Shown piece by piece: positions 1 through 11,900 of a stretch of DNA of 64,000 bases. Every line of letters begins with the position of its first letter. The stretch's first letter is position 1. The notes beneath the pieces are model-generated. The model searched no databases and was not told where the DNA came from. It saw nothing but the letters and a program-made list of their open reading frames with translations. Made by a program: the position numbers and the translations under genes. This stretch comes from Siphonodentalium dalli. Its lineage: Eukaryota; Mollusca; Scaphopoda; Gadilida; Siphonodentaliidae. The stretch is taken from NCBI GenBank assembly GCA_032622095.1, contig CP136065.1:248991474-249055473 (forward strand). The letters are read 5' to 3'.

Positions 1-330
1 TTTATCAGCCCTATGTTCAGCTCACGTTCGAATATGGGTATGCTCCGCCCATTTTTGCGAGAGTTGTGGCCCTTTTTCGACTTGTTTCACTTAGAAAATT
101 TCTCACTTTTTCGGTTTCCGGATGATATCTCAAGTTTGGATCCTTCAATTGCAAATGCCGTTTTTATATGAATCAGTCATATCAAGATACAGGTCAAGTT
201 CGAATTTGAGTTTGATCCGATGATTTTTCTCAGAGTTATGGGCTTTTCGACTTAGAAAATTAAATTTTTCTTGTAATTTTCTTCATTTTGTGCCAATTTG
301 AGGTTATATTTTGACTTTAAGAGTTTTTTT
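1..330. repeat. Degenerate dispersed repeat
   Basis: The phrases 'cgaatatgggtatg', 'gagttatgggc' and 'gatacaggtcaagttcgaatt' recur in looser form at 18270-18620, 20086-20330 and 42925-43230 (motifs like 'ggcataactc' and 'ttcgaacttgatctgtattt'). It looks like an old, high-copy interspersed repeat. No gene is visible in this stretch. Confidence 0.55.
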
Positions 331-2180
331 AAGATTTGGTTATTTGTATGCATGTCAGTAATGAGACAATGCACAAGTGTCTTATCCATATAGTATACTT
401 CTACAAAGCCTCCGCTCCAAATGAAGCCACCGGTTCGGGGGACACTGTGGCCGAGCGGCCTTTTATTTTAGATGATTTTCATATGATCTCCTTTTATCGT
501 TTCAGATTATACCAGTCTCCAGAACTTACTCATGTTTTGACGCAGACTTAATGTTATGTACAATAATTCTACTCTAATGTTCCAAATAGACCTGCTTTAT
601 TTTCATTGAAAATTCCATGTGTTTCTTATTTGGGTCTGCACATTTAAACTTGGGAAAGGTTTGTTAATAAGATTCGTGAGGAGGTGTTTCTTATATTTCC
701 GTTGGTGCCTGCTGTATACGTTTTGACATCAGCTGTAAAAAATCACACACCATTTGCATGTTAGTATTAGTAAATCAGCACACGATTTTGTTTCTAACTC
801 CATCTGAGATGTCATGTTTGTTTATGTTTTGACAACTGTGCAGAAGAGGGTCACCGGAACAGACTTAATAATAACCATCTCCCCAGACTAGATAGGATGC
901 GCCCTTGTGGAAACATCTCTGTATGTTTATGTACATTCCGGGAAATTTCTCTATCCCATAATTACTTGTAGGTATGTATTAAATGTGTGCAGTTCAGTGC
1001 TAGCTCCCTAGTACCAGAAACAAATGTAAATTTAAACCCTTGGCAATATTTCAAACCATGTAAAATACTCTCAATCTATGGAAAATCAACTAATTATACA
1101 TGCACCTACACTTGGTCCTGACATATATTTCAATGAACTACATGATTATTTGGGTCTACACATTTATTAAATTTTATCAGGATTTCCACCCTTTACATTT
1201 ATTTGGGACTGCTCCATTAATAAATTTTGTCAGGATTTCCAGCCTGCACATTAATTTGGGACTGCACCTTTATTTGGAACATTAGAGTAATGTATGTGAA
1301 ATTTTGATATATTGTTGATTTTCATGTGAGAATTAAAACAAACTGTTGTTTTTGTCAGATTACTTTCTTTGATATTTTCTCTCAAACAGGGCTTGTGGGT
1401 AACTTTGACAGGCATCCCCCCCAGAAATTTGTGACAATACAGTCAATCAATATGGTCATTGTCTGATGCAAGGCGAAAAATAAGTGGCCGGTCATGGTCA
1501 TTGTCTGATGAAAAATAGCTTATGTCCAGTGCACTTCTGTATCTGTCGGACATTTTGTCCGATGCAAATTTTTAAACAATCTATCTGTTTGGGTATGTAC
1601 AAGGAGCCACTACTGGCCAAATAGGACATTGAAGGTGAAATTTTTTTCAGTACTGCAAGTTATATATAGATCCATTCTGAACCCACTCTTTGCTGAAAAT
1701 AATGTGTATTTACCACTTTGGACATGAAATGGATAATCTAAATTAAATTATACTTTTATTGGTGCGATAATTTAATTCTGGTTCGGGTTTTTGTTTTTTT
1801 TTCCATATGACGGAAGCTAGATAGAACATCTGTTTTGCAATTCGTGTAAATGAAATGTGGAAAAGAATTCTCGATGCACGTTATTGTTTTATTTTATTCA
1901 TTGAATTATTAAACATAGTTGTATTGATATGATATTTGACCTTGAATTGTCCTGTGATAACATAAATAATACAGGACCATCAACTGTTGGTCATTTGTAA
2001 ATAAATCGGAGACAGTAAGCCATATGTCCTATTATTCTGAAAATTTGACAGGCATCATTTTGAAATAGACAGCACCATCCATTTGGTGCCTGTCATTTTG
2101 ACAGTCATAAAAAATTTATTTTGAGCCTCGATGATGACTGATTCAGCCATAATGTTAGACCAAGTATTCTCGGTCCACAA
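331..2180. other. No gene; degenerate repeat 1130-1280
   Basis: No convincing coding sequence was found. A short degenerate repeat built on 'ttatttgggtctgcac' and 'tttggaac' occurs at about 635-650 and 1130-1280 and recurs at 23690-24110. Confidence 0.5.
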
Positions 2181-2475
2181 CAGCTTGGGATATCGGTTTA
2201 GATGATGCTGTGACAGCTTGGTATATCGGTTGGGTTAGTGCTGTGACAGCTTGGGATATCGGTTGGGTTGGTGCTGTGACAGCTTGGTATATCGGTTGGG
2301 TTAGTGCTGTGACAGCTTGGGATATCGGTTGGGTTAGTGCTGTGACAGCTTGGGATATCGGTTGGGTTGATGCTGTGACAGCTTGGGATATCGGTTGGGT
2401 TGGTGCTGTGACAGCTTGGGATATCAGTTGGGTTGGTGCTGTGACAGCTTGGGATATCGGTTGGGCAGATGCTAT
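2181..2475. repeat. 33-bp minisatellite, about 9 copies
   Basis: Units read cagcttgggatatcggttgg followed by gttagtgctgtga. Because 33 is a multiple of three, both strands stay open: VTAWDIGWVSA on plus and NPTDIPSCHST on minus. These readings follow from the repeat and are not evidence of a gene. Confidence 0.95.
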
Positions 2476-2483
2476 TTTGGACA

Positions 2484-3658
2484 GAGTCCCGTCTCGTTAC
2501 TCTTCTATAACAGACTTTCATTAACTGGTTCAGTGCTGAAAGCCCATATTTGGACCCTATGTAAGAGTGCTGGAAGCCCAGATATGGGCTTTGGCAATGA
2601 CACTGTCTTGTTTAGTCAACTCTTGTTTAGTTTAATCATTTAAATAGCGTTTGTCAGGTAATATTTCAAAAATATTGTTACATATATAATTAAATTGGGA
2701 CATTGTGAAGTTTGAATGGATGCCGACCAATAAAATTGTCATAAAAGGTACTTATATTGCGAAAAGTTTGAGAAAAATTACAAATGTTTTGCCCTAAGGG
2801 CGGCCGACAACCAAGCTCATAACCATAACCTAATCAGACATCCAGGCTCATATCGATAACCTACTTTGACAAACAAGACAACCAGGCTCATAACCATAGC
2901 CTAATGAGACATCCAGGCTCATAACCATTGCCTAATGAGACATCCAGACTCATAATCATTGCCCAATGAGACATCCAGACCCATAACCATAGTCTAATGA
3001 GACATCAAGGCTCATAACCATAGCCTAATGGCTAGTGGGACATCCAGGCCCATAGCCATAGCATAGTGAGACATCCAGGCTCATAACATAATCACAAATG
3101 TATATATATGGGGGTCAAATTTGAGAAAAGAGTGCAAATTATCAACTGCGAGCATAAAATTCAATAATTTTCTGTTTTTTGAAATATATATACGCATTTT
3201 ATGACGTGTATGTAGGATATTTAGCAGCGAACCAGTTAAAGAGACATACTATATTTACACGCGTAACCCAGGCATTTCATGTGAATCCCTGAATGTGATT
3301 AATCATCTGACATGTCCGCAATTAATCTGTCTTCAAAATGGTAAATTTACCGTGATAGCAAAAGTTAAAGTAATGATATTATCGTTTGATATATTGTTTA
3401 CATACATTTTCTGATAGCACCGCAAATAAAAATTCTCAGGGGAAAACAAGGCTCTGTTTACTTATAAATCTCATTGCTTTGACATTCAATGGACCTCTGA
3501 TATACGCATGTTTGATATCATGATTGGGAAAGGCTGTCCTCTATGTTCATATATGCAAAGCGTCCATTCGACCAAATATGAAGACATACAAGCAAGATAA
3601 CTCCCGCCCATGATTCTGGGCATAAAGTCTGTTATAGAAGAGTAATGGGATGGGACTC
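2484..3658. mobile_element. Possible 1.2-kb inverted-repeat element
   Basis: A 38-bp imperfect inverted repeat (2484-2521 and 3621-3658, core tactcttctataacagact) brackets this stretch, including a second minisatellite. No target duplication was recognised, so class and true ends are unknown. Confidence 0.5.
2806..3090. repeat. 31-bp minisatellite, about 8-9 copies
   Basis: Degenerate units of 31 bp, consensus gagacatccaggctcataac then catagcctaat. The units vary too much and have no unique spacers, so this is not a CRISPR. Confidence 0.9.
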
Positions 3659-4350
3659 AGTTGTAGATATAAAGCTGTATTCAGGGTTCCAAGCTAATTT
3701 TTCTGTGGCAGACTCCAGCGATATGAGGACGATCGTAGTGTGAGTTCCGTCATGGCCGTGATCCGTCCTGGTGTTGAAGAATGATTAGGCAACCGTTCAG
3801 ATTGATTATAGTTTAATTTAAAACTGATGTAGGTATAGAGTAGAAAATTGGAGACGATGTTAGTCCCGTGTAGGACAAAGGCACAGCAAACGTGTGGACT
3901 CCTGTTAGATGGTAAGTCGAAGTGAAGTATCAAATTCGGCGCGTGGCTTTTATCCAAATCACCGAATTTGGTGTTCTCATAAATCACAGGGGTAATTAAG
4001 ATGTAATCGCATAAGTTACTAGCGACACGGGACAGTAACATGACTGTTATCAAATTAATAATCATAATTAGTATTGTAATATCGTGATGATCCGTCAGGA
4101 GACAGACCTCATTAGAGTCTACTGCAGGTGTGCTTATGGTTTGTAATTAGGACCCAAGTTGTTTGGGTACCATAATGAACAAATCACCGCAATAGATACA
4201 GAGATAAAGAATTTGGACAATGTCCCGTGTTCAGGCTGGGTTGAACAATGAAGTTAACGAATTTAGAAAGGTCTTAAAGGAACACATTGTTATTATCAAC
4301 AAAAGATTTAAGGGGCAGATACCGTATGGATAACGGCATTCTGTTACAGT

Positions 4351-4678
4351 CTTCAGGGTTCCAAGCTAATTTTGATGACACCTATTTTACTTTATATTTA
4401 GATTCTAATCTGTTCTAACAAAATAACTTGTTTGGAACAAGAAGTGCTACAAGAAAGATTTCAATTTTCTATGTGTTTATTTCATATATGTTTGCTGTTT
4501 TAGAGGGACACCAAAAATAAAACATTTTCAATAACAAAATGGTATTCTTCAGTATTTATAGGTCTAGCTTATATGTCATAGTTGGTTTTCAACTAAAGCA
4601 GAAAATGAGAAAAGGAAGCTAAAGTAGATTTTATATGTTGTTGTAACTGGAGGTCTGGAACCATGAATGCACCTTTAA
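4351..4678. mobile_element. MITE with 'ttcagggttcca' ends
   Basis: The left end cttcagggttccaagc and right end ggaaccatgaatgcaccttt TAA are inverted repeats. The interior 'tattttactttatatttaga' matches the reverse complement of the copy at 61368-61765. A solo left-end fragment sits at 3680-3715. Confidence 0.65.
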
Positions 4679-4727
4679 GTGTGTTGGTCATTATCCTAAT
4701 TATTTCAATTCAATTTCAATAAGTTTT

Positions 4728-5260
4728 TAGCTCACCTGAGACGAAGTCTCCGGTGGAGCTATAGTCATCACTCCTCGTCCGTCTGTCCGTCCGTCCGTCC
4801 GTCAAACTTTTTTAAAGCATCTTCTCCTCTGAAACCATCATACCGAATTGGTTCATATTTGGTGTGGATGTTCCCTAGGTGACTCTCATTCAGATTTGTT
4901 CAAATGAGGTCACCAAGTCAAATAGTTTTGATGTCAGGACCATAACTATTTTTCCACATAGTAATTCTTAAAACGACTTCTTTTCTGAAGTTGTCGGGCC
5001 GAATGGGTTCATATTTGGTATGAGGGTACCTTGGGTGACTGTGGTTCAGATTTGTTCAAATGAGGTCACTGGGTCAAATGTGGGTGGGGCTATGGACATA
5101 AATCTGAATTTTTTAATTTTTTTCAATTTAACTTATTTCTCAATTTAACCAAAAAAAATTATATATATATATATTTTATTTTTAATAAATAATTTTTATT
5201 TATTAAATAAAATATTTTATTTTTAAATAAAATAAAAAAAAACTCATTAAAATTTTGAAG
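4728..5260. repeat. Interspersed repeat 'agctcacctgag', AT-rich tail
   Basis: It starts ttttagctcacctgagacga, passes a (cgtc)n stretch, and has 'aaatgaggtcaccaagtcaa' blocks and an AT-rich end. A second copy in reverse orientation lies at 32131-32611, and decayed copies at 6830-6889 and 7490-7950. This sort of repeat is frequent in bivalve genomes. Confidence 0.75.
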
Positions 5261-5639
5261 AACCTATGACTACATCTTTGGGAGGGGAGGGGAGGTACCT
5301 CTAGTCACTCCACTATATTTGGTTGAAATCAGGGGTTTGGGAGAAATCAGGAACAGACAGATGTACAGAAATGTTCAGTAAATTGCTTTAATCATATGTA
5401 TTCTCTACTACACCAAGCCACCCATGTGCTCTGATGGACCCATGTTTATACAACTGGCAGATGGGTAGATAACATCTGCTGTGCTTTCCATCCCCAGAGA
5501 GTAATTCATGTCATTTGTAATTTAAATGAGATTAATGGTGTTATCAATGAAGCACCCTTGTTGTTTACATTATCACTCAGTGGTCATTAAAATCAGATTA
5601 TTTTCATTTTCTCCAAGTTTGAATTAAGAGAGTCTGGCA

Positions 5640-6830
5640 TTAGCAGAATGAGGTTCCCAGAGGGTGATTTATGTTGCTCCACACAGCAGGCTAGCATAAC
5701 CAAATACACCCTCTGAGAACCTTATTCTGCTTAGGCCTCATCTTCTGGAAAGTATCTAGAGTCTCAAGATCTCATTCTGCTTAGGCCTCATCTTCTGTGA
5801 AGTATCTATAGTATCAAATTTACTTTGTTGTTAGTTAAATTTCCCTTCTAGGAAGTTTATATATCCCCTAATTTGCAGAAGATAAAATTCATGATTGAGG
5901 TGCTCAATGGGTGAACATCACCAACTTCAACTGGGGAACTTCAATCTTATTCTAGGTCTTCCATAGCAGTTGAGGGCCTTATCAGAATGAGGTCCCCAGA
6001 GGGTGAATTTAGTGATACTAGCCCGCTGTGCAGGATAGCGTCACTAAATTCACCCTCTGGGGACCTCATTCTGCAAATAACAGACAGACTATTTCAAGGC
6101 TTGATTGTATAATACATTGTGTTGCTTGAAGCCAGACAATTACAATGTAGGAACAGACATGCTTTTAGTGATGCTATCCCACACAGCGGGCTAGCATCAC
6201 CAAATTCACCATCTGGAGACCTCATTCTGCTTAGGCCTCATCTTCTGGGAAGTATCTATAGTATCAAATTTACATTGTTGTTAGTTAAATTTCCCTTCTA
6301 GGAAGTTTCTATATCCCCTAATTTGCAGAAGATAAAATTCATAATTGAGGGGCCCAATGGGTGAACATCACCAACTTCAACTGGGGAAATTCAATTTTAT
6401 TCTAGATCTTCCATAGCAGTTGAGGGCCTTATCAGAATGAGGTTCCCAGAGGGTGAATTTAGCGTCACTAAATTCACCCTCTGTGGACCTCATTCTGCAA
6501 ATGACAGACACACTATCACACTATTTCAAGGCTTGATTGTATAATACATTGTGTTGCTTGAGGCCAGGCATGCACAATGTAGAAACAGACACGCTTTTTG
6601 TGATGCTATCCCGCACAGCAGGCTAGCATCACCAAATTCACCCTCTGGAGACCTCATTCTGCTTAGGCCTCATCTTCTGGGAAGTATCTATAGTATCAAA
6701 TTTACATTGTTGTTAGTTAAATTTCCCTTCTAGGAAGTTTCTATATCCCCTAATTTGCAGAAGATAAAATTCATAAATGAGGTGCCCAATGGGTGAATAT
6801 CACCAACTTCAACTGGGGAAGTTAATTCTT
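5640..6830. mobile_element. Tandem/nested hAT-like palindromic MITEs
   Basis: Hairpins formed by gcagaatgaggtccccagag and its complement recur near 5645-5730, 5983-6075, 6433-6500 and 6595-6665. They are separated by a conserved interior ('cttctgggaagtatctatag', 'gggtgaacatcaccaacttc'). The segment from about 6105 repeats at about 6535, a duplication of about 430 bp. Right termini read cactatttcaaggcttg. Confidence 0.85.
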
Positions 6831-6889
6831 GTCCTTATCAGATTTGTGAAAATGGGATCACAAAGTCAAATAAGGGCAGAGCAAGAGAC

Positions 6890-7489
6890 TTAAAGGGGTA
6901 CTGTACGCCATTTTCAATAAATTCCCGGTGATAACAACGATCTATTATCGATACTATATAGAAATATAAGTAATTTGAGTCGAAGATGTATTCTGTAAAC
7001 GCTCAGGTTAATAGGCTATCTTAAAATTTAATAATTTAAAAGTTAATAATTTAATATAAATTGATTTTATGGCTCCAGCCATAAAATGGCGTCTCTTAAA
7101 ATTCGAATTTCCGTGTACAAAACGTAATCAAATTATAATTGAGGGATACCGGATTAGGAAAACAATTGCACACACGATCGTTTGAAACATTATGCTTATA
7201 CGGGGAGAAAACCCAAGCCACTCATTGACTAGTGACGGTACACTAACTTAAATGAGTATATGGGACTACTAAGCATATAATATAATGTTTATTTGATTCA
7301 TTTGGTTGAAAACTTTACAAAAATTACTCGACAACGACAATTTGTATTTTTGCATTCCGGTAAATTTGCCATCCGTAACAATACTTCGTACTCAACAGAC
7401 TTTCAAAAAATAGAAAAGTTGTTACCTTATTCTCCGACTCGGGGATTATAGAAACCAACAACAACATCTTGGGTACAGTACCCCTTTAA
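6890..7489. mobile_element. TTAA-flanked MITE nested in older repeat
   Basis: The element is bounded by TTAA on both sides, with inverted ends TTAAAGGGGTACTGTAC. Flanks join as gac-TTAA-ctatttc, matching the uninterrupted repeat at 4900-4980. TTAA duplication is characteristic of piggyBac-type transposition. The copy at 63811-64000 differs by about one base over 186 bp, so activity was recent. Confidence 0.9.
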
Positions 7490-8671
7490 CTATTTCACTA
7501 CATAGTAATTCTTAAAATATGTTTGCAAGAACTAGTTGGCTTATATAGAATGGAATGTTCTTCCTTGACTGCAATTCAGATTTTTTTTAATGGGGTCACC
7601 TGGTCAAATAGGGGCCAAGCGAAGGACAGTTTCCCTCTTAATATGATTCCTTCACAAGGACCATCAGGTCTATTTTACTGATATTTATGATATGTATGAA
7701 GGGTTCTTTGGTGTCTGGGATTCAAATTTATTCAGATGGGGTCACCAGGTTAAATAGGGTGGGACCAGGGACATAACTATATGTCTCTATAGTAATTCTT
7801 AAAATGTCTTCTCAAGAGAGTTTGGACTATTTAGCTTTAATACATATAGTATGGAGGAATCAGGAGGATCCTTTAGTGACTGAGATTCAGATTTGTTAAA
7901 ATGAGGTCAACCTGTCAAGAAATGGCAGGCTATGGGGAGTTAACACTTTTGTGTCCAATAAAATCATCGAAATACCAAATTCATTAAAACATCTACCTTG
8001 GAACCACCTGACTGATTGGTCTGACATACATGTATTGTGTTTTGGGTCCATGGATAATTGGGCTTCAAACATGTTTAAATGGTTTTAGAAAAAGGCGCTT
8101 GTGAGATTGGAAATTTCCAACAATTGAGAAAGTTTGAGGTGTCGGTTGTGAAATTCGAACCTAAGACTTGGGAGTCTGGAGCCCGGTCGGGAGGGGACTT
8201 GTTGAGCTGGAGGAGGGGGGTGATCAGTAGTGTACAGTTGGCAATTTCAAGGTGGATTTTCACCAAGCTACATACTTGAAGTCTCTCTAGCCACATATCC
8301 TGTTTAAATCTACTTCTTTTAAAGTGATTATGAAAAGAGCTGACTGTTTTGGTCTCCAGAGTCCCAGTCTTATCAGTCTTTGCAGTCTGGTGAGCGACCC
8401 CACAGTCATTGACTGTCTTGTTATTTGATATTATCGAATAATAACATTTTATATACAACAGGACCCCACAAAAGCTGGGCTTATGAGGGCAGGACCCTTA
8501 TACAAATATATTACATTAATATTATATTGACCTTGACCGAAGGAAAGTACAAATTTAACATTAAATATGTGAAAAAAACTAAATTTAAATGGAATAAATA
8601 TAGATTTACTAAAAATAAAATTATAAATCTTTTGAGCATTTTTTTTAGAATTCTTTGTGTATATTCAGATC
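7490..8671. other. Old repeat remnant; no gene
   Basis: 7490-7950 continues the repeat split by the TTAA MITE. 7950-8671 has an open frame on the minus strand (8458-8075, 127 codons) with no recognisable domain; it lies downstream of PRCP and I do not call it a gene. Confidence 0.5.
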
Positions 8672-8805
8672 ATTTCCCATAATCCTTTAACCAGTTTTAT
8701 AATCTTCACTTCCTGTTTGTGAGCAGCTATGACATCGATTTCCCATAATCCTTTAACCACTGTTTTATAATCTTCACTTCCTGCTTGCGAGCAGCTATCA
8801 CATCG
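8672..8805. repeat. 66-bp tandem duplication at PRCP 3' end
   Basis: The 66 bp from 8672 (atttcccataatcctttaac...) repeats from 8738 with a two-base insertion and a few substitutions. The right copy is coding; the left copy supplies the final three codons and stop in a different frame. Confidence 0.9.
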
Positions 8806-8934
8806 CTTGTGTCTTTAGGATTCGATCCTCTCATATCCAGATGATGGGCGCCATCTTTGATGCCAATGGCAACAAGTGTAGGTGACAGAGATTCCAAGAC
8901 TCCACCTCCTGACCAGGGATCTAGATAACCATTG
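8727..8934 (-). CDS. PRCP: PRCP exon 9, catalytic Asp and His, stop
   Basis: This exon carries 208 nt of coding sequence. It completes the split serine codon, then [12 protein letters not shown] (Asp440), [13 protein letters not shown] (His465), and ends [12 protein letters not shown] with TAG at 8729-8727. The last codons run into a tandem duplication: about 66 bp of the coding end is repeated just downstream (8672-8737) in another frame, and the terminal SMS plus stop come from that second copy. No clear poly(A) signal was found downstream. Confidence 0.95.
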
Positions 8935-11900
8935 CTGAAATTACAATACATCACAATTAAAGGGACCCAAGGCACTCAGTGGGTAAATGTGCAAATTAAA
9001 AATATAAACATCTGTAAAAACATCGCCACTAAAAAACAAGCCTGCAAATAGGGTGTCTGTCATTTGCAGAATGAGGTCCCCAGATAGCATCACTAAATTC
9101 ACCCTCTGGGGACCTCATTCTGCTTAGGCCTCATCTTCTAGGAAGTATTTATGGTATCAAATTAACATTGTTTTTAGTTACGTTTTCCCATCTTGGAAGT
9201 TTCTATATCCCCTAATTTGCAGAAGATAAAATCCATAATCGAGGCGCCCAATGGGTGAACATCACCAACTTCAACTGGGGAACTTCAATCTGATCCTAGG
9301 TCTACCTAAGCAGAATGAGGTCCCCAGAGGGTGAATTTAGTGATGCTAGCCCGCTATTTGCCGCCTTGACTAAAAAGAACATGGAGAAAGAGATAAACTT
9401 TGTTCTTATATTCATTACTGATAGTTCTCCAGTGAAAAAATGTTCATATCATTGGAGTTGGGCATCAAGTTCGTTCCAATATTAGCAGAATATTATATAG
9501 ATAATGAATGGCTTGGAGTTGACTGCCAAAATAGTGGTCGGAGGAATAGTCCACGAGCTGCAGGTGAGTGTAATATATCTCCTGGAGGACCACTATTTTG
9601 GCATAGTTAATGATAAGACACGCATTATTTATCATATTATATTGAACATTGGTGCCAATTCTCACACAATTTCTGTGTCTGATTTTGTAACATTTTAATT
9701 TATCGTGAATTTTGGAAATCGGTCTCAGATTTTACAATTTATGGCAATCTTTTGATGATGGCAGGGGAGCATAACTATGTTAGTTAGTTACATCTAACAG
9801 CATCTCTTCATGATTCATGCATTTAATTTTTAAATACATCATTAGCAAAGACATTTTGGCAAAATTATAGAAGTTAACTTGCTTAACGTCGATTAAATCA
9901 GAAAAGGAAGTTATAAATAATGTACACTGGCATTACAAAATTAGGACTGTCCGCTTGCCAACTAAACGAACAAACTATTAAATACATTGGATAGCTATGC
10001 AACAAGTATCGTACAAGGTATAGTTTAAGATTGGCCGTATCTTCAGGCGGCAACCAGATTTCGCGAAATGAGTTTGTTACTATAAATAGAAAAAGAATAG
10101 TAGGCATGTAGGAATCCTACTGGGGGTACTATCGTAAAATACGACAGCAGTGTGCAGCCAATTAGAATGTGAGAAAGTCACATGAGATATAACATGTATG
10201 TACATTATACCCAGACCTGTTTACTTTCAAAATTGGAAATAGGGAGATTTGTCCTCAGAAATAGGGAGATTTAGTGAAAAATTGGGAGATTTTTTTTCAA
10301 TGTCAGTATCATGGAAAAAACTATTTCATTTAAATGTCATACAGACTGTTTGTTGCATTTGGTTTGCATCTGCCACAATTAACGGCCTTGACATCGACTA
10401 CCGAGTGTCTTAATTCCTAAAATCACTGAATCATTGGGAATAAAATTACGATTTTCCGGTTATGGATCACGTTTTATTTCGAACAAGGCAATACAACGAT
10501 TAAATCTATATTTGCACACTATAAAATGGTGCTCTCAGATAATTTTGTCGACAAATATATTCAGTAACATCAGGTTACATCAGTGAATTTAAAGAGAGTA
10601 CGCATTGACAGAATTGTTTGAGGTCCGTTCGATTCGCGTTCTGTTATTGCGTATATAAGACACGGAATACCACAAAGACGGAAACGGAACTAAAACAAAC
10701 AAAAAGTTTAAATCGGCATTATAATAATTTGAGTCGGCGGTTTTAAAGCAGTCTGTCGGGACGAGCAGAAACCAACACTTAATTAATTGTGGCCAAAAAG
10801 GAAGGCTTCTTGTATGATGTGTTATAATCATTGAAGACCGCATTTACTTACTCAACGCTGTTAAACAAAAGAGAGTCAACGTTGTGTCAACATTTTGACT
10901 CGCAGGCGATATATTCCTAATTGATTTGTAACACTATAGCATGCATGGCTTATCGTTTGATACAGCTGTAGGCTAATTTTTGGTTTCATCTTTTAAATCG
11001 GGAGATTTTGTTTCCCGATCGGGAGCACAGGAGAAATGACACAAAATCGGGAGACTCCCGCCGAAATCAGGAAAGTAAACAGGTCGGATTATACCTGAAA
11101 ATGATATTGGATGCAAATTTGATGTTCTTTCCACCATAATGCTGCTCTATCCAATAAGGCCGGGGTCTGGTTTTCCAGGTCTTGTAGCAGTTATCGCTGA
11201 AAGCTTTGAAGTTCCATGTTGATGGCTCAAACATATCATGAATGGCGTCATTACAAAATGGCATTACCATTTCTGTGCAAGCCTAAGATGGGAGAAACAA
11301 AGTATAAATCTAGTCGTTATTAAAGCTTATGTTTTTTTGTGTGTGATAATGATGGTATGTAATCATTTTATACATGTAACAACAAATAAAGATGTTAATG
11401 AATCAGTTTATTGACATAATAGTAATTTACAACAAGGTGTGAGATGAAATTTGAAATTGATAGACGGCGACAGAATGATTTCGCTATTTTGCCATTTCGT
11501 AGTACTACGGTACTTGTACAAACCAAAAATCTAAGAACCTCAAATGTGGTGATGGGGTGATTTCGGCTTTATGCATATTCGGTTAATTGCATGAGAACGG
11601 CCATGCACCGACGCTATGCAATAAAGCGAAATTGACTGTATGATTAAATGATATATTTAGTGGTAATCTCATATATATTTTGAAGACCTCTGTTTGTCTG
11701 TCTATATGTCTGTCTGTCTGTATGTCATTTATACAAATCTACGATTCTCGACCGATCGGGACGAAACTTGGTACGTGTGTGTAGTTTGACCAGGCGGTCG
11801 ACGTTGTCGTATTGGCGAGCCCGTGTGGCGCATGCGCAGACGAGATCTCGGAAACGGGTGGAGCTATCGACTTGAAATTTGGTATGTGAATGTATCTTGC

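Noticed and set aside
425-465. Sequence gtggccgagcggcc looks like the start (A box) of a leucine or serine tRNA
   Set aside because: No B box, acceptor stem or anticodon arm follows at the right spacing, so no tRNA is called.
2181-2524. Long open frames on both strands (about 105 codons each)
   Set aside because: They are produced by a 33-bp tandem repeat whose length is divisible by three; no unique coding sequence is present.
2806-3090. Regular 31-bp repeats that might suggest a CRISPR array
   Set aside because: Units are adjacent and degenerate with no unique spacers, and the DNA is eukaryotic; it is a minisatellite.
3694-4065. 123-codon minus-strand frame
   Set aside because: No recognisable domain, no splice partners, and its downstream end overlaps a MITE end fragment ('attcagggttccaagc').
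8075-8458. 127-codon minus-strand frame downstream of PRCP
   Set aside because: Low-information sequence with no domain and a plus-strand frame overlapping it. A B-box-like ggttcgaat on the minus strand hinted at a SINE, but no A box was found.
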